From Phaeospirillum sp. (lineage in GTDB: Bacteria; Pseudomonadota; Alphaproteobacteria; Rhodospirillales; Magnetospirillaceae), in the NCBI GenBank assembly GCA_030651575.1, contig JAUSFB010000068.1:154059-218058 (forward strand): a stretch of 64,000 bases of DNA, in the 5' to 3' direction. Position 1 is the first letter of the stretch; each line of letters opens with the position of its first letter. Of this stretch, positions 8,804 through 17,631 are shown piece after piece. The notes beneath the pieces were generated by a model that was not told where the DNA came from, did not search any database, and saw only the letters and a list, made by a program, of their open reading frames with translations. The position numbers were made by a program, and so were the translations under genes.

Positions 8804-9045
8804 GTAATATCGGCGGGTGCGATGGTTACGCTTCCGTCCGGGCCTAGTACGATTCGGTCAACCTTGGCTCTGGCCTCTTCAAGCTTGGCGGCGCAGTGCT
8901 GTTTCAACTGAGCGCCACGCTCGTAGGCGACGATGGCGTCGTCAAGCTTGCCCCGGCCTTCCTCCAACTGGCGCACGATGCGGTCCAATTCGGCAAGGGC
9001 GTCCTCGAAGCTCAGCGCGGCGATGTCGGGCGGCAGGTCTGCCAT
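8800..9045 (-). CDS. xseB: Exodeoxyribonuclease VII small subunit
   Basis: An 81-residue, mostly helical acidic protein with the family pattern LSFEDALAELDRIVRQLEEG, then LDDAIVAYERG, then L..CAAKLEEARAKVDRI. It is the small subunit of the single-strand-specific exonuclease VII. The ATG at 9045 is preferred over an upstream TTG. It heads the xseB-ispA-dxs operon; the large subunit gene is elsewhere. Confidence 0.93.
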   Translation of the reverse strand: MADLPPDIAALSFEDALAELDRIVRQLEEGRGKLDDAIVAYERGAQLKQHCAAKLEEARAKVDRIVLGPDGSVTIAPADIT

Positions 9046-9152
9046 GATTCCATTCGTCAAGGTGTTCGGTCGCGGTCGTCGCTTCGCCGGTATCCGACGA
9101 AGCGCGGAAGTTTACGGGTGCGGTGCGAGGATAGCAAGCGCGGAGGAGCGGG

Positions 9153-10085
9153 TCACATCCCCATCAGGGCGCGAACATGTTCGCGGACGCTCGCCGCCAA
9201 CGCTCTGAGGTCGTAGCCGCCCTCCAGAACGGATACGACGCGGTTGTCGGCATAGTCCTCGGCAACCTGCAAAATCTGTCGCGTGGCCCAGCCGAAATCG
9301 GCGGTGGTCAGCCGCAGATGGGCCAGTGGGTCGGCGGCGTGGGCGTCGAATCCGGCGGAGATGATCAGAAAATCCGGCTGAAACTCGCGCAGTCGGGGAA
9401 TCAGAATGTCGGCGAAGGCCATCCGGAAGTCGGCGGAGTTGGTACCGGCCGGCAGCGGGACATTGACCATGACGCCCTTGCCGCCGGTTTCCTCGGCAAA
9501 GCCGGTATTGGGGTAGGCGTGTTCCTGATGGGTCGAGCCGTAGAAGGTGCCTTCCTCATCCCACAGGATATGCTGGGTGCCGTTGCCGTGGTGGACATCG
9601 AAATCCACCACCGCCACCCGCTTGAACCCGTGGGCGTCGCGGGCGTGCAACGCGCCGATGGCGGCATTGTTGAAAAAGCAGAAACCCATGGCGTTCTCGC
9701 GCTCGGCATGGTGCCCCGGCGGGCGCACGGCGCAAAAGCAGTTGCGAACCCGCTTGGCCGCGACCTCGTTCACCGCGGCGACCACGGAGCCGGCGGCGCG
9801 CAACGCGGCCTCGCCGGAATAGCGCGACAAGATCGTGTCGGGATCGAGGTGATGGTGGCTGTCGCTGGTGGGAACCGAGTCCAGCACATAGTCGATATGG
9901 CTGAGCGGGTGGGCGCGCATCAGCTGTTCCATGGTGGCGTGCGGCGCTTCGTCGCGCAGCAGCATCATGAATTCTTCGCTCTCCAACGCGGCAAGGACCG
10001 CCTTGAGGCGGTCGCCACACTCGGGATGGTAGTCGCCCGTATCGTGCTCGATGCACACGGGGTGCGTAAACAAGAGGGTGGTCAT
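9153..10085 (-). CDS. Histone-deacetylase-superfamily amidohydrolase (AcuC/AphA-like)
   Basis: This 310-residue zinc amidohydrolase shows the class II HDAC-like core: HPECGDRL near the start, RPPGHHAE with the catalytic His pair, GFCFFNNAAIGA, the zinc-binding DFDVHHGNGTQ, and the later GFDAHAADPLA and LEGGYD. Bacterial members deacetylate acetylpolyamines, acetyl-lysine or related amides; the substrate here is unknown. The ATG at 10085 starts directly at MTTLLFTHP; longer frames add only unlikely sequence. It is transcribed away from tlyA, with 92 bp between them. Confidence 0.9.
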   Translation of the reverse strand: MTTLLFTHPVCIEHDTGDYHPECGDRLKAVLAALESEEFMMLLRDEAPHATMEQLMRAHPLSHIDYVLDSVPTSDSHHHLDPDTILSRYSGEAALRAAGSVVAAVNEVAAKRVRNCFCAVRPPGHHAERENAMGFCFFNNAAIGALHARDAHGFKRVAVVDFDVHHGNGTQHILWDEEGTFYGSTHQEHAYPNTGFAEETGGKGVMVNVPLPAGTNSADFRMAFADILIPRLREFQPDFLIISAGFDAHAADPLAHLRLTTADFGWATRQILQVAEDYADNRVVSVLEGGYDLRALAASVREHVRALMGM

Positions 10086-10177
10086 TCTGTCTTGGACATC
10101 CCGATTTATATAATTTTGTGTATTCTCGGGGAAGGGAGGCGCAATTTCCATCCCTGATTTCGCATGGGGCTAGATTG

Positions 10178-10951
10178 ATGAGCGCGAAGTTACGCGTGGA
10201 TCAGCTTTTGGTGGACCGGGGGCTGGTTGAGAGCCGCTCCCGCGCTCAGGCGCTGGTGATGGCGGGGGTGGTGTATTCGGGCGATCGCCGCATCGACAAG
10301 CCGGGAACGGCGGTCGCGGAGGACTGTCGGCTGGAGCTGAAGGGCCAGGACCACCCCTGGGTGTCGCGCGGCGGGCTTAAGCTGGCCAAGGCGCTGGATG
10401 TCTTCGCCATCGACTCGGCCGGACGGGTCGCCATTGATGTCGGCTCCTCCACCGGCGGCTTCACCGACGTCTTGCTGACCAAGGGCGCGGCGCGGGTCTA
10501 CGCCGTCGATGTCGGGCACGGCCAGTTGGCCTGGAAGCTGCGCACCGATCCGCGCGTGGTGGTGCTGGAACGCACCAATGCCCGCCACCTGACGCCAGAG
10601 CAGATCCCCGAGGCGGTGGATATAGTGGTCTGCGACGCCAGCTTTATCGGGTTGGAAACGGTGTTGCCGGCCGCCATGGCCCTGGCGAAGCCCGGCGCGG
10701 TGCTGGCGGCCTTGATCAAGCCGCAATTCGAGGTGGGCAAGGGCCGTGTCGGCAAGGGCGGCGTGGTGCGTGATCCCGAGCTGCACGCCGAAGTCTGCGA
10801 CCGCATCCGCGACTGGCTGGCCGCCATGCCCGGCTGGAGCGTGCTGGGCCTGACCGAAAGTCCCATCACCGGGCCGGAGGGCAACAAGGAGTTCCTCATC
10901 GTCGGCCGCCTTGCGTCCTTGGATAGCGTCAAGACCGAGGAGCCGTCGTGA
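10178..10951 (+). CDS. tlyA: TlyA-family rRNA (cytidine-2'-O)-methyltransferase
   Basis: The 257-residue protein has an N-terminal S4 RNA-binding domain (RVDQLLVDRGLVESRSRAQALVMAG) and an FtsJ-like Rossmann methyltransferase domain with the SAM motif DVGSSTGGFTDVLL. It ends in the typical PEGNKEFL segment. The family 2'-O-methylates cytidines of 16S and 23S rRNA, which controls capreomycin sensitivity in mycobacteria; older databases call it hemolysin A. The ATG at 10178 gives the standard N terminus. A terminator-like hairpin follows the stop codon at once. Confidence 0.92.
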   Translation: MSAKLRVDQLLVDRGLVESRSRAQALVMAGVVYSGDRRIDKPGTAVAEDCRLELKGQDHPWVSRGGLKLAKALDVFAIDSAGRVAIDVGSSTGGFTDVLLTKGAARVYAVDVGHGQLAWKLRTDPRVVVLERTNARHLTPEQIPEAVDIVVCDASFIGLETVLPAAMALAKPGAVLAALIKPQFEVGKGRVGKGGVVRDPELHAEVCDRIRDWLAAMPGWSVLGLTESPITGPEGNKEFLIVGRLASLDSVKTEEPS

Positions 10952-10955
10952 AATT

Positions 10956-10993
10956 CCGCCCGGGCGGGAACACTGCTCAAGGGCGGGTTTTTT
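10956..10993 (+). terminator. Rho-independent terminator after tlyA
   Basis: CCGCCC at 10956 pairs with GGGCGG at 10981 and is followed by six T (10988-10993). A tighter alternative hairpin CCGCCC/GGGCGG lies at 10956-10967. Confidence 0.65.
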
Positions 10994-11071
10994 GCGCAGC
11001 CTGCTAGACCTTGCCGATGGCGGGCTGTTGGGCGCATGATGAGAGGGTCGGTCTTCAAGACGGGTGTGGTC

Positions 11072-11374
11072 ATGATTTCATCGGTTTCACTGACAACCCT
11101 GGCCAGCGGTCTCGATGTTCAGGCCCGTGTCGCGCAGACGGCTGCGAACAACGTCGTTAATGCCGTCACCGAGGGCTATCGGAGCGAGCGGGGGCAGGTG
11201 GTTTCCAAGCCGTTGCAGGGGGCAGGTTATGTGCCGCTGCCTCCCGAGGGTGAGGTCGATCTGGGGCGGGAGATGGTCAACCTGACCCTGGCCAAGCAGA
11301 CCTACGCCGCGACCGCCCGTGCCCTGTCCAGCATCGCCAAGACCGAAAAGCAGGGGCTCGACGCCCTGGCCTGA
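11072..11374 (+). CDS. Flagellar basal-body rod-like protein (FlgB/FlgC/FlgE N-terminal type)
   Basis: This is a 100-residue protein. Residues 7-35 carry the rod-protein signature: ASGLDVQARVAQTAANNVVN followed by TEGYRSER, equivalent to the usual L-ANNIANxxTxG pattern. The C terminus (VNLTLAKQTYAATARALSSI) matches the C-terminal coiled helix of rod and hook proteins. The middle is very short compared with FlgC (about 135 aa). No flagellar genes surround it, so it may be a stand-alone rod-family paralogue. The ATG at 11072 is preferred over 11036. Confidence 0.7.
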   Translation: MISSVSLTTLASGLDVQARVAQTAANNVVNAVTEGYRSERGQVVSKPLQGAGYVPLPPEGEVDLGREMVNLTLAKQTYAATARALSSIAKTEKQGLDALA

Positions 11375-11455
11375 TACGCGGCATCGCCCCCGGCCTTTTC
11401 TTTGGACCGGCTAAGTGCTATGGCGTGCCCCGTCGTTCCCTGCGCGGATTCCGCC

Positions 11456-12493
11456 ATGTCCCGCCCCATCACCTTGCGCCGTGTCGGTGATCTTGTCGCG
11501 GCCGGCCTGATCGATCCCGCCGAGGCCCCCGTGATCGAACGGGTGGGGGCGCGTTACGCCGTGGCGGTGACGCCGGCGGTGGCGGGTTTGATCGACCCTG
11601 CCGATCCCCATGACCCCATCGCCCGGCAATACGTGCCGTCGGCGGCGGAGCTGATCACCGCGCCGGAGGAGTTGAGCGACCCCATCGGCGATATCTCCCA
11701 CTCTCCGGTGCGAGGCGTCGTCCATCGCTATCCCGACCGGGCGCTGCTGACTCCGTTGCTGGTTTGCCCGGTCTATTGCCGGTTCTGCTTTCGCCGGGCT
11801 CGGGTGGGCGACGCCGCTGCGACCCTGAGCGATGCCGAGACCGAGGCGGCGCTGGCCTATGTGGCCGGCCGGCCGGAACTGCGCGAGGTCATCGTGACCG
11901 GCGGGGATCCCCTGATGCTGACGCCGCAGCGGATCGAAAGCCTGCTCCGGCGACTGGCCGCCATCTCCCATCTGGAGCTGGTGCGGTTTCACAGTCGGGT
12001 GCCGGTGGCCGACCCTGAACGGGTGACCCCCGCGCTGGTCGCCGCGTTGCGGCCGCCGGGGGGGGCGGACCTGGCGGTCTGGGTGGCGGTTCACGTCAAT
12101 CATCCGCGCGAGCTGTCGGCTTTGGCCAAGACCGCGTTGGCCCGTCTGTCCGATGCCGGCATTCCGTTGCTGTCGCAGACGGTTCTGCTGAGGGGGGTCA
12201 ATGATCGGGCCGAGACCCTGGAGGCGCTGATGCGGGCGCTGGTGCGCAATCGGGTGCGGCCTTATTACCTGCATCATCTTGATCTGGCGCCGGGAACCGG
12301 CCATTTCCGCACATCCATCGCCGAGGGGCAGGCGCTGATGCGGGCCTTGCGCGGCCGCCTGTCCGGGATCGCCCAGCCGACCTATGTGCTTGATATTCCG
12401 GGCGGCGCCGGCAAGGTGCCGGTGGGGCCGGGGTACTGGGACGAGGCCGACTCCCACGTCACCGATCCGGATGGCGAGCGGCATGCCTATTGA
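11456..12493 (+). CDS. epmB: Lysine 2,3-aminomutase family radical SAM protein (KamA/EpmB-like)
   Basis: The 345-residue enzyme has the radical SAM cluster motif CPVYCRFCF (CxxxCxxC), preceded by VVHRYPDRALLTPLLVCP, and the family's VIVTGGDPLML and PYYLHHLDLAPGTGHFR. It converts (S)-alpha-lysine to (R)-beta-lysine with S-adenosylmethionine and PLP. The next gene is efp, so the likely role is supplying beta-lysine for EF-P modification, as E. coli EpmB does. Catabolic KamA is the alternative. The ATG at 11456 is preferred over an in-frame start at 11402. The EpmA ligase is not in this window. Confidence 0.85.
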   Translation: MSRPITLRRVGDLVAAGLIDPAEAPVIERVGARYAVAVTPAVAGLIDPADPHDPIARQYVPSAAELITAPEELSDPIGDISHSPVRGVVHRYPDRALLTPLLVCPVYCRFCFRRARVGDAAATLSDAETEAALAYVAGRPELREVIVTGGDPLMLTPQRIESLLRRLAAISHLELVRFHSRVPVADPERVTPALVAALRPPGGADLAVWVAVHVNHPRELSALAKTALARLSDAGIPLLSQTVLLRGVNDRAETLEALMRALVRNRVRPYYLHHLDLAPGTGHFRTSIAEGQALMRALRGRLSGIAQPTYVLDIPGGAGKVPVGPGYWDEADSHVTDPDGERHAY

Positions 12494-12595
12494 CGTCGGC
12501 CTTCCTTGGCTTTCACGCTCCATGGCTGGCTTGCCTTCCTGGTGGCGACCTGTTAGGTTCCGCGCCTGAATTTCCGACAGCCCCCGGATCGCGCT

Positions 12596-13162
12596 ATGAA
12601 AATCAACGCTAATTTGATTCGTCCCGGCAATATTCTTGAGCATAACGGCCGCCAATACGCCGTGCTCAAGATCCAGATCGTGCAGCCCGGCAAGGGTGGC
12701 GCGTTCATCACGGTCGAGATGCGCGATATTCGCACCGGCAACAAGACCAATGAGCGTTGGCGTACTGCCGACACCATTGAAAAGTGCAACGTGGAAGCCA
12801 AGGAATGCACGTTCCTGTTCCGCGATGACGACCACATGACCTTCATGGATAGCGAGAGCTTCGAGCAGTTCACCATGCCCAACGATACGTTGGGCGACAC
12901 CATCGCCTTCCTTCAGGACGGCATGGTGGTCGAGGTGGATTTCGTCGAGGGTTCGCCGGTGTCTATCGCCCTGCCGGAAAAGGTGGTGATGAAGGTGGTC
13001 GAGGCCGACCCGGTGGTCAAGGGCCAGACCGCGTCTTCGTCCTACAAGCCGGCCAAGCTTGAAAACGGCCTCAAGATCCTGGTGCCGCCCTTCCTGGAAG
13101 TGGGCGAAGTCATCTGGGTGTCGACCTCCGAGTGCACTTATCTTGAGCGTTACAAGGGCTAA
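12596..13162 (+). CDS. efp: Translation elongation factor P
   Basis: The protein is 188 residues, the normal length, with the KOW-like N-terminal domain and two OB-fold domains. It relieves ribosome stalling at proline stretches. The modification loop reads QPGKGGAF with Lys33 at the tip, the position of the beta-lysylated lysine (K34) in E. coli. This agrees with the aminomutase gene directly upstream and argues against the arginine-rhamnose type of EF-P. The C terminus ends at a typical STSECTYLERYKG. Confidence 0.97.
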   Translation: MKINANLIRPGNILEHNGRQYAVLKIQIVQPGKGGAFITVEMRDIRTGNKTNERWRTADTIEKCNVEAKECTFLFRDDDHMTFMDSESFEQFTMPNDTLGDTIAFLQDGMVVEVDFVEGSPVSIALPEKVVMKVVEADPVVKGQTASSSYKPAKLENGLKILVPPFLEVGEVIWVSTSECTYLERYKG

Positions 13163-13276
13163 ACCCCTATTCCTGAACCCGACGGGCCAAAGGGGCCGGA
13201 TGGCCTCGTCCGGCGGTTGAGGGACAACGAGACGAGCGACGCCAGTGGTTCGTCGGTATTCAAGGATGACCTGTTC

Positions 13277-14074
13277 GTGATCGTTCGTTCCGCCCTGCTT
13301 AACGTGATGATGGGGGCCGCTCGCAAGGCGGCTCGGTCCCTGGTGCGTGACTATGGCGAGGTCGAGCAGCTTCAGGTCTCCATGAAGGGGCCGGCGGACT
13401 ATGTCTCGTCGGCGGATATTCGGGCGGAAAAGACCCTGCGGGCCGAGTTGAAGAAGGCTCGTCCCGGCTATGGTTTCCTGCTGGAAGAAGGCGGCGAGAT
13501 CGCCGGCGACGATAAAAGCCATCGCTGGATCATCGACCCCATCGACGGCACCACCAATTTCCTGCACGGCATTCCCAATTTCTGCATCTCCATCGGCCTG
13601 GAGCGGGATGGTGAAATGTTCGCCGGCGTGGTCTATCAGCCGCTGGGCGACGAGATGTTCCACGCCGAGAAGGGCGCGGGCTCCTTCTTGAACGAACGCC
13701 GCCTGCGGGTTTCGGCGCGGCGCAAGCTGGAGGAAACCGTCCTGACCACCGGCATCCCATTCCTGGGGCGTCCCGGTCATGGGGTTTTCCTGAAGGAGCT
13801 GTCGGCGGTCATGGGCCAAGTGGCCGGGGTCCGCCGGTTCGGTTCAGCGGCGCTTGACTTGGCCTATGTGGCGGCCGGGCGCTGCGACGGATACTGGGAA
13901 GCGGGCATCAAGCCGTGGGATATCGCGGCTGGTATCGTTCTGGTGCGCGAGGCCGGCGGCTATGTCACCGATTATGAAGGTGGCGGCAAGATGATGGAGA
14001 CCGGGGAACTGGTCGCCGCCAATGATCATCTGCACACGCCGTTGTTGCGTCTGCTCAAGACCGCGCGCGGCTGA
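13277..14074 (+). CDS. suhB: Inositol-1-monophosphatase family protein (SuhB-like)
   Basis: The 265-residue protein has both family signatures: the metal-binding WIIDPIDGTTNFLHGIP and the C-terminal WEAGIKPWDIAAGIVLVREAGG. It hydrolyses inositol monophosphate or related sugar phosphates; SuhB also acts in rRNA antitermination in E. coli. I chose GTG 13277 because AAGGATGA precedes it and the protein then begins IVRSALLNVM, as most homologues do. A frame starting at 13217 would add 20 residues without similarity. The efp gene ends 114 bp upstream on the same strand. Confidence 0.88.
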   Translation: MIVRSALLNVMMGAARKAARSLVRDYGEVEQLQVSMKGPADYVSSADIRAEKTLRAELKKARPGYGFLLEEGGEIAGDDKSHRWIIDPIDGTTNFLHGIPNFCISIGLERDGEMFAGVVYQPLGDEMFHAEKGAGSFLNERRLRVSARRKLEETVLTTGIPFLGRPGHGVFLKELSAVMGQVAGVRRFGSAALDLAYVAAGRCDGYWEAGIKPWDIAAGIVLVREAGGYVTDYEGGGKMMETGELVAANDHLHTPLLRLLKTARG

Positions 14075-14181
14075 TCTTTTCCTTATTCCAACCGGGTAAA
14101 GCGCCTGTTGTCGTCGGAGTCCGCTTCGGCTAGACTCCCGCCATAATTTGTCTTTAGGGACCGAGCCGGGAGTATGGCGGG

Positions 14182-15267
14182 ATGACGAGGGGGAGCAGAG
14201 TCATAATGCTGGCGTTGGGGGTCTTGGCCTCCGTCGCGGCGTCCCCTGTGGGCGCGCAGATGGTGATCGGCGGCAGCCGCCCCAGCGTCGACGTCAATTG
14301 GGACGTGCTGGACAAGCTGGGGCCGGAACCGACCCTCCCCGGTCTGGTGACCCGCAAGCCGCAACCGGTCAAGCCGGCCGCCTCGACTCATCAGGGTGTC
14401 GTGTTCAAGCCCTATGGCGGCGGCCCGGCCGTGTCCGCTTCTGCCGCCGCCGTCGCCCCCAGGGTCGTAAAGCCGGCCAAGGAGAAGGTGGCCAAGGTCG
14501 TCGCTCCGGAGGCCGTCGCATCCAAGGTCGCGAAGCCGGTCGTCGAAGAGCCCAAGATCGCCGAGATTGCCAGCGTGCCGCCGATGGAGAAAACGACGGC
14601 CCCGGCGCAACCGCCCAAGCCGCCCAAGGTCGAACTGGCCGCTGAAGTTCCACCGCCGCCCAAGGCGGCCGCCAAGTCCGCGCCCGAAAGCAAGGTCGCG
14701 GTTCCGCCGGCTCCGGTCCCAGTGGCTCCGCCGCCGCCGGCTCCCGCCAAGGTCGAGCCCGTTCCCAGCGCCATTCAGTTCGCCAAGGCGCCGGAGGCTC
14801 CCCCTGCCATCGTCGCACCTGCGCCGCTTCCTCTTCCCGTGGTTGTCGCGCCGCCGCCGGCCCCCGTTGCTCCTCCGGCTCCGGTGGTGCAGCCCTCCGC
14901 TCTGCCGCAGCAGCTGGCTGCCGTCGCGCCGGCGGTTTCCAGCCCGGTTCGCAAGGGGGATAATCTGTCGGTTCTGTTCGCGGTCGAAAGCGAGCATCTG
15001 CCCGATTCCGCCCGGAGCGACCTGGAAAAGCTCGCTCAGAAGATGGAGCGGGACGATGGGTTGACCCTGCAACTGCTGGCCTATGCCGCCGGAGACGAGG
15101 CCAATGCCAGCAAGGCGCGTCGGTTGTCGCTGACCCGCGCCCTGAAGGTCCGCACCTATCTGATGGAGTTGGGCGTTCGCTCGACCAGGATCGAGGTCCG
15201 CGCCCTTGGCAACAAGATCGAGGGCGGCGCCGCCGACCGTGTCGATCTGGTGCTGGGCAACCGCTGA
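14182..15267 (+). CDS. Secreted Ala/Pro/Lys-rich protein with C-terminal OmpA-like domain
   Basis: The 361-residue protein begins with a signal peptide (cleavage likely after SPVGA near residue 25). A central region of about 230 residues is rich in Pro, Ala, Val and Lys and looks like a flexible periplasmic spacer. The last 100 or so residues (LSVLFAVESEHLPDSARSDL to RVDLVLGNR) match a peptidoglycan-associating OmpA-like domain. The next two genes are a TolQ/ExbB-like and a MotB-like protein, so the three may form an envelope motor assembly. The spacer length resembles proteins that span the periplasm. No specific family name is recognised. Confidence 0.7.
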   Translation: MTRGSRVIMLALGVLASVAASPVGAQMVIGGSRPSVDVNWDVLDKLGPEPTLPGLVTRKPQPVKPAASTHQGVVFKPYGGGPAVSASAAAVAPRVVKPAKEKVAKVVAPEAVASKVAKPVVEEPKIAEIASVPPMEKTTAPAQPPKPPKVELAAEVPPPPKAAAKSAPESKVAVPPAPVPVAPPPPAPAKVEPVPSAIQFAKAPEAPPAIVAPAPLPLPVVVAPPPAPVAPPAPVVQPSALPQQLAAVAPAVSSPVRKGDNLSVLFAVESEHLPDSARSDLEKLAQKMERDDGLTLQLLAYAAGDEANASKARRLSLTRALKVRTYLMELGVRSTRIEVRALGNKIEGGAADRVDLVLGNR

Positions 15268-15280
15268 TTTCACGATGCCC

Positions 15281-15313
15281 AAAGGCCCGACCGGCAACGC
15301 CGGTCGGGCCTTT
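15281..15313 (+). terminator. Strong hairpin between the OmpA-like gene and the TolQ/ExbB-like gene
   Basis: AAAGGCCCGACCGGC pairs perfectly with its complement across a three-base loop and is followed by a T-rich TTTGTCATTTT. It is a likely intrinsic terminator, separating the OmpA-like gene from the next pair or giving partial read-through. Confidence 0.75.
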
Positions 15314-15407
15314 GTCATTTTAGGGCTGTCGCTATCGCCTTTGAACGGCCACAATCACCGGCCAGGATCCCCGGCCGGCTTTCTCTGACCTTCCGAGCGC
15401 ACCCGTC

Positions 15408-16547
15408 ATGACCCGTCCCAACCGCTTCATCTTTCGAATGGTCGCGTTCCTGGTCGCCGTCGCGGCGGTGGCCGGGGTGCTGTACGAGGGTCTGACCCTG
15501 GCCTTTGCCCATAATCCGGCGCTCAACGGACTGATCCTCGGCGTGTTCCTGTCGGGCATCGTCTTGAACTTTCATCAGGTTCTGCTGCTGCGGCCCGAGG
15601 TCGAGTGGCTGGAAAGCTGGCGGCGCGGCCAGCCGGCCCTGTCGGGGCAATTGCGGTTGCTGGCGCCCATGGCCAGCATGTTGGGCGAGCGGCAGGGGCG
15701 GATGAACCTGTCGGCCATGGCGTTGCGCTCGGTGCTGGATTCCATCGCGGCGCGGTTGGAGGAGCAGCGCGACCTGTCGCGCTATGTGGTCGGGTTGATG
15801 ATCTTTCTCGGCCTGCTGGGCACCTTCTGGGGCCTGACCAAGACCGTGAGTTCGGTGGGCGAGGTGATCGGTTCGCTGGCGGTTAGCGGCGCCGACCCCG
15901 CCGCCGCTTTCGAGGGGCTCAAGCTTGGGCTGGCCAAGCCGCTCAACGGCATGGGCACCGCGTTCTCGACCTCGCTGTTCGGTCTGGCGGGCTCGCTGGC
16001 GCTGGGTTTTCTCGATCTTCAGTCGGGTCAGGCCCAGAACGCCTTTTATAACGAGCTGGAAGAATGGCTGGCCGGCCAGACCCGCATCGGCGGCAGTGGC
16101 GGCCCGGTGGCCATGGGCGATGATCAGCAGCAGTCGGTGCCGGCCTATATCCAGGCGTTGCTGGAGCAGACCGCCGACAGCCTCGATAACCTGCAACGGG
16201 TCATCAGCCGGGGGGAGGACAATCGCGGCAGCGTCAACGCCTCGCTGAATCAACTGACGGAAAAGCTGTCGACCCTTACCGACCACATGCGGGCCGAGCA
16301 GTCGTTGCTGTTGAAGCTGGGCGAGGGCCAGATCGAGACCCGTGGCCTGATGGCGCGTCTGGCGGACGGAGCCGGCGGTATCGATGAAACCACCCGTGGC
16401 CATATCCGGGGGATGGATGGTTCGCTGAAGCGGCTGGTGGACGAGACGGTGGCCAGCCGCGAGGAGTTCGTGGCGGAACTGCGCTCGGAAATCCGGCTGC
16501 TGGCCCGCACCATCGCGGCCATCGCCGACGAGCCCATGGAGCGCTGA
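15408..16547 (+). CDS. MotA/TolQ/ExbB proton-channel family protein
   Basis: The 379-residue inner-membrane protein has two early TM segments (about residues 12-32 and 41-62). A TM region with GLLGTFWGLTKTVSSVGEVI follows, then GLKLGLAKPLNGMGTAFSTSLFGLAGSLALG, which is the TolQ/ExbB/MotA proton-channel signature. The C-terminal 130 residues are charged and coiled-coil-like. The MotB-like gene starts six bases after its stop codon, so the two form a stator-type pair. Unlike TolQ or ExbB proper, it has a long C-terminal tail. Confidence 0.82.
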   Translation: MTRPNRFIFRMVAFLVAVAAVAGVLYEGLTLAFAHNPALNGLILGVFLSGIVLNFHQVLLLRPEVEWLESWRRGQPALSGQLRLLAPMASMLGERQGRMNLSAMALRSVLDSIAARLEEQRDLSRYVVGLMIFLGLLGTFWGLTKTVSSVGEVIGSLAVSGADPAAAFEGLKLGLAKPLNGMGTAFSTSLFGLAGSLALGFLDLQSGQAQNAFYNELEEWLAGQTRIGGSGGPVAMGDDQQQSVPAYIQALLEQTADSLDNLQRVISRGEDNRGSVNASLNQLTEKLSTLTDHMRAEQSLLLKLGEGQIETRGLMARLADGAGGIDETTRGHIRGMDGSLKRLVDETVASREEFVAELRSEIRLLARTIAAIADEPMER

Positions 16548-16553
16548 TCCTTC

Positions 16554-17597
16554 ATGCCGCTGCCTCGCCGCGCCCGCCGCAGTATCGATATCTGGCCCGG
16601 ATTCGTCGACGCCCTGGCGACGCTGATCATGGTCATCGTCTTTGTGCTGATGGTGTTCGTGCTGGCCCAGTATTTTCTGGGCCAGGCCCTATCGAACCGT
16701 CAGAAGGCGTTGGATGATCTGGGGCGCGATATGGCGTCCCTGGCCGAAACCCTGAACATGCAAAAGGCGGCTAACGCGGCGTTGCAGTCTGAACTGGTGG
16801 CCAGCAAGGCCGAGGCCAGCCGGATCGAGGCCTGGGCCGCCGGCCTCGGCCAGGATGTCGCCGCCCTGATGGCGCTGAAGGACGAGTTGGAAGCCAAGAT
16901 CGCCCAGATGGACAAAAGCCTGGGCGAGAAGGAGGGCGCGTTGACCTCCGAGCGCAAGGTCTCCGACGAGGCCCGCGCCCAGGTGGCCTTGCTCAATCGC
17001 CAGATCGACGCCATGAAGCAGGAACTCGCCCGCATCGCTGCCGCCCTGGATGTCTCGGAGGCCCGCGACAAGGAGCAGAAGACCCAGATCGCCGATCTGG
17101 GCAAGCGGCTCAACGTCGCCCTGGCCGGCAAGGTCGAGGAGTTGCAGAAGTACCGCTCGGAATTCTTTGGGCGGCTGCGCAAGGTGCTGGGCGACCGGCC
17201 CGGCATCCGCATCGAGGGCGATCGCTTTGTATTCCAGTCGGAACTGCTGTTCGACTCCGCCTCCGCCGAACTGGGCGTGCAGGGTATCGAGCAGGTGCGC
17301 AACCTCGCCGTCACCCTGAAGGATATCGCCAAGACCATGCCCAAGGGGGTCAATTGGGTGCTGCGGATCGACGGCCACACCGACAAGCGTCCCATCGTCT
17401 CGGGCCGCTATCCGTCCAATTGGGAGCTGTCGACCGCTCGGGCCATCACCGTCTTGCGGACCCTGGCCGCCAATGGCGTGCCCAAGGACCGTCTGGCGGC
17501 GGCCGGGTTTGGCGAGTTTCAGCCGTTGGACAATGCCGATAACGAGGCGGCCTACGCCAAAAACCGGCGGATCGAGATTCGGTTCGATCAGCGGTAG
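16554..17597 (+). CDS. MotB-like/OmpA-domain peptidoglycan-binding protein
   Basis: The 347-residue protein has one N-terminal TM segment (DIWPGFVDALATLIMVIVFVL) with an Asp at its start, as in MotB and ExbD channels. A coiled coil of about 120 residues follows (repeated LxxxLxAKxE heptads). The OmpA-like peptidoglycan-binding domain is at the C terminus (LLFDSASAEL, IDGHTDKRP, NRRIEIRF). It pairs with the preceding proton-channel gene and probably forms an ion-driven envelope complex. It is distinct from flagellar MotB because of its long coiled coil and the absence of other motility genes. Confidence 0.82.
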   Translation: MPLPRRARRSIDIWPGFVDALATLIMVIVFVLMVFVLAQYFLGQALSNRQKALDDLGRDMASLAETLNMQKAANAALQSELVASKAEASRIEAWAAGLGQDVAALMALKDELEAKIAQMDKSLGEKEGALTSERKVSDEARAQVALLNRQIDAMKQELARIAAALDVSEARDKEQKTQIADLGKRLNVALAGKVEELQKYRSEFFGRLRKVLGDRPGIRIEGDRFVFQSELLFDSASAELGVQGIEQVRNLAVTLKDIAKTMPKGVNWVLRIDGHTDKRPIVSGRYPSNWELSTARAITVLRTLAANGVPKDRLAAAGFGEFQPLDNADNEAAYAKNRRIEIRFDQR

Positions 17598-17631
17598 CCC
17601 GCCACCGTCTTCGCCTCCCGTGCGGAGGAGT

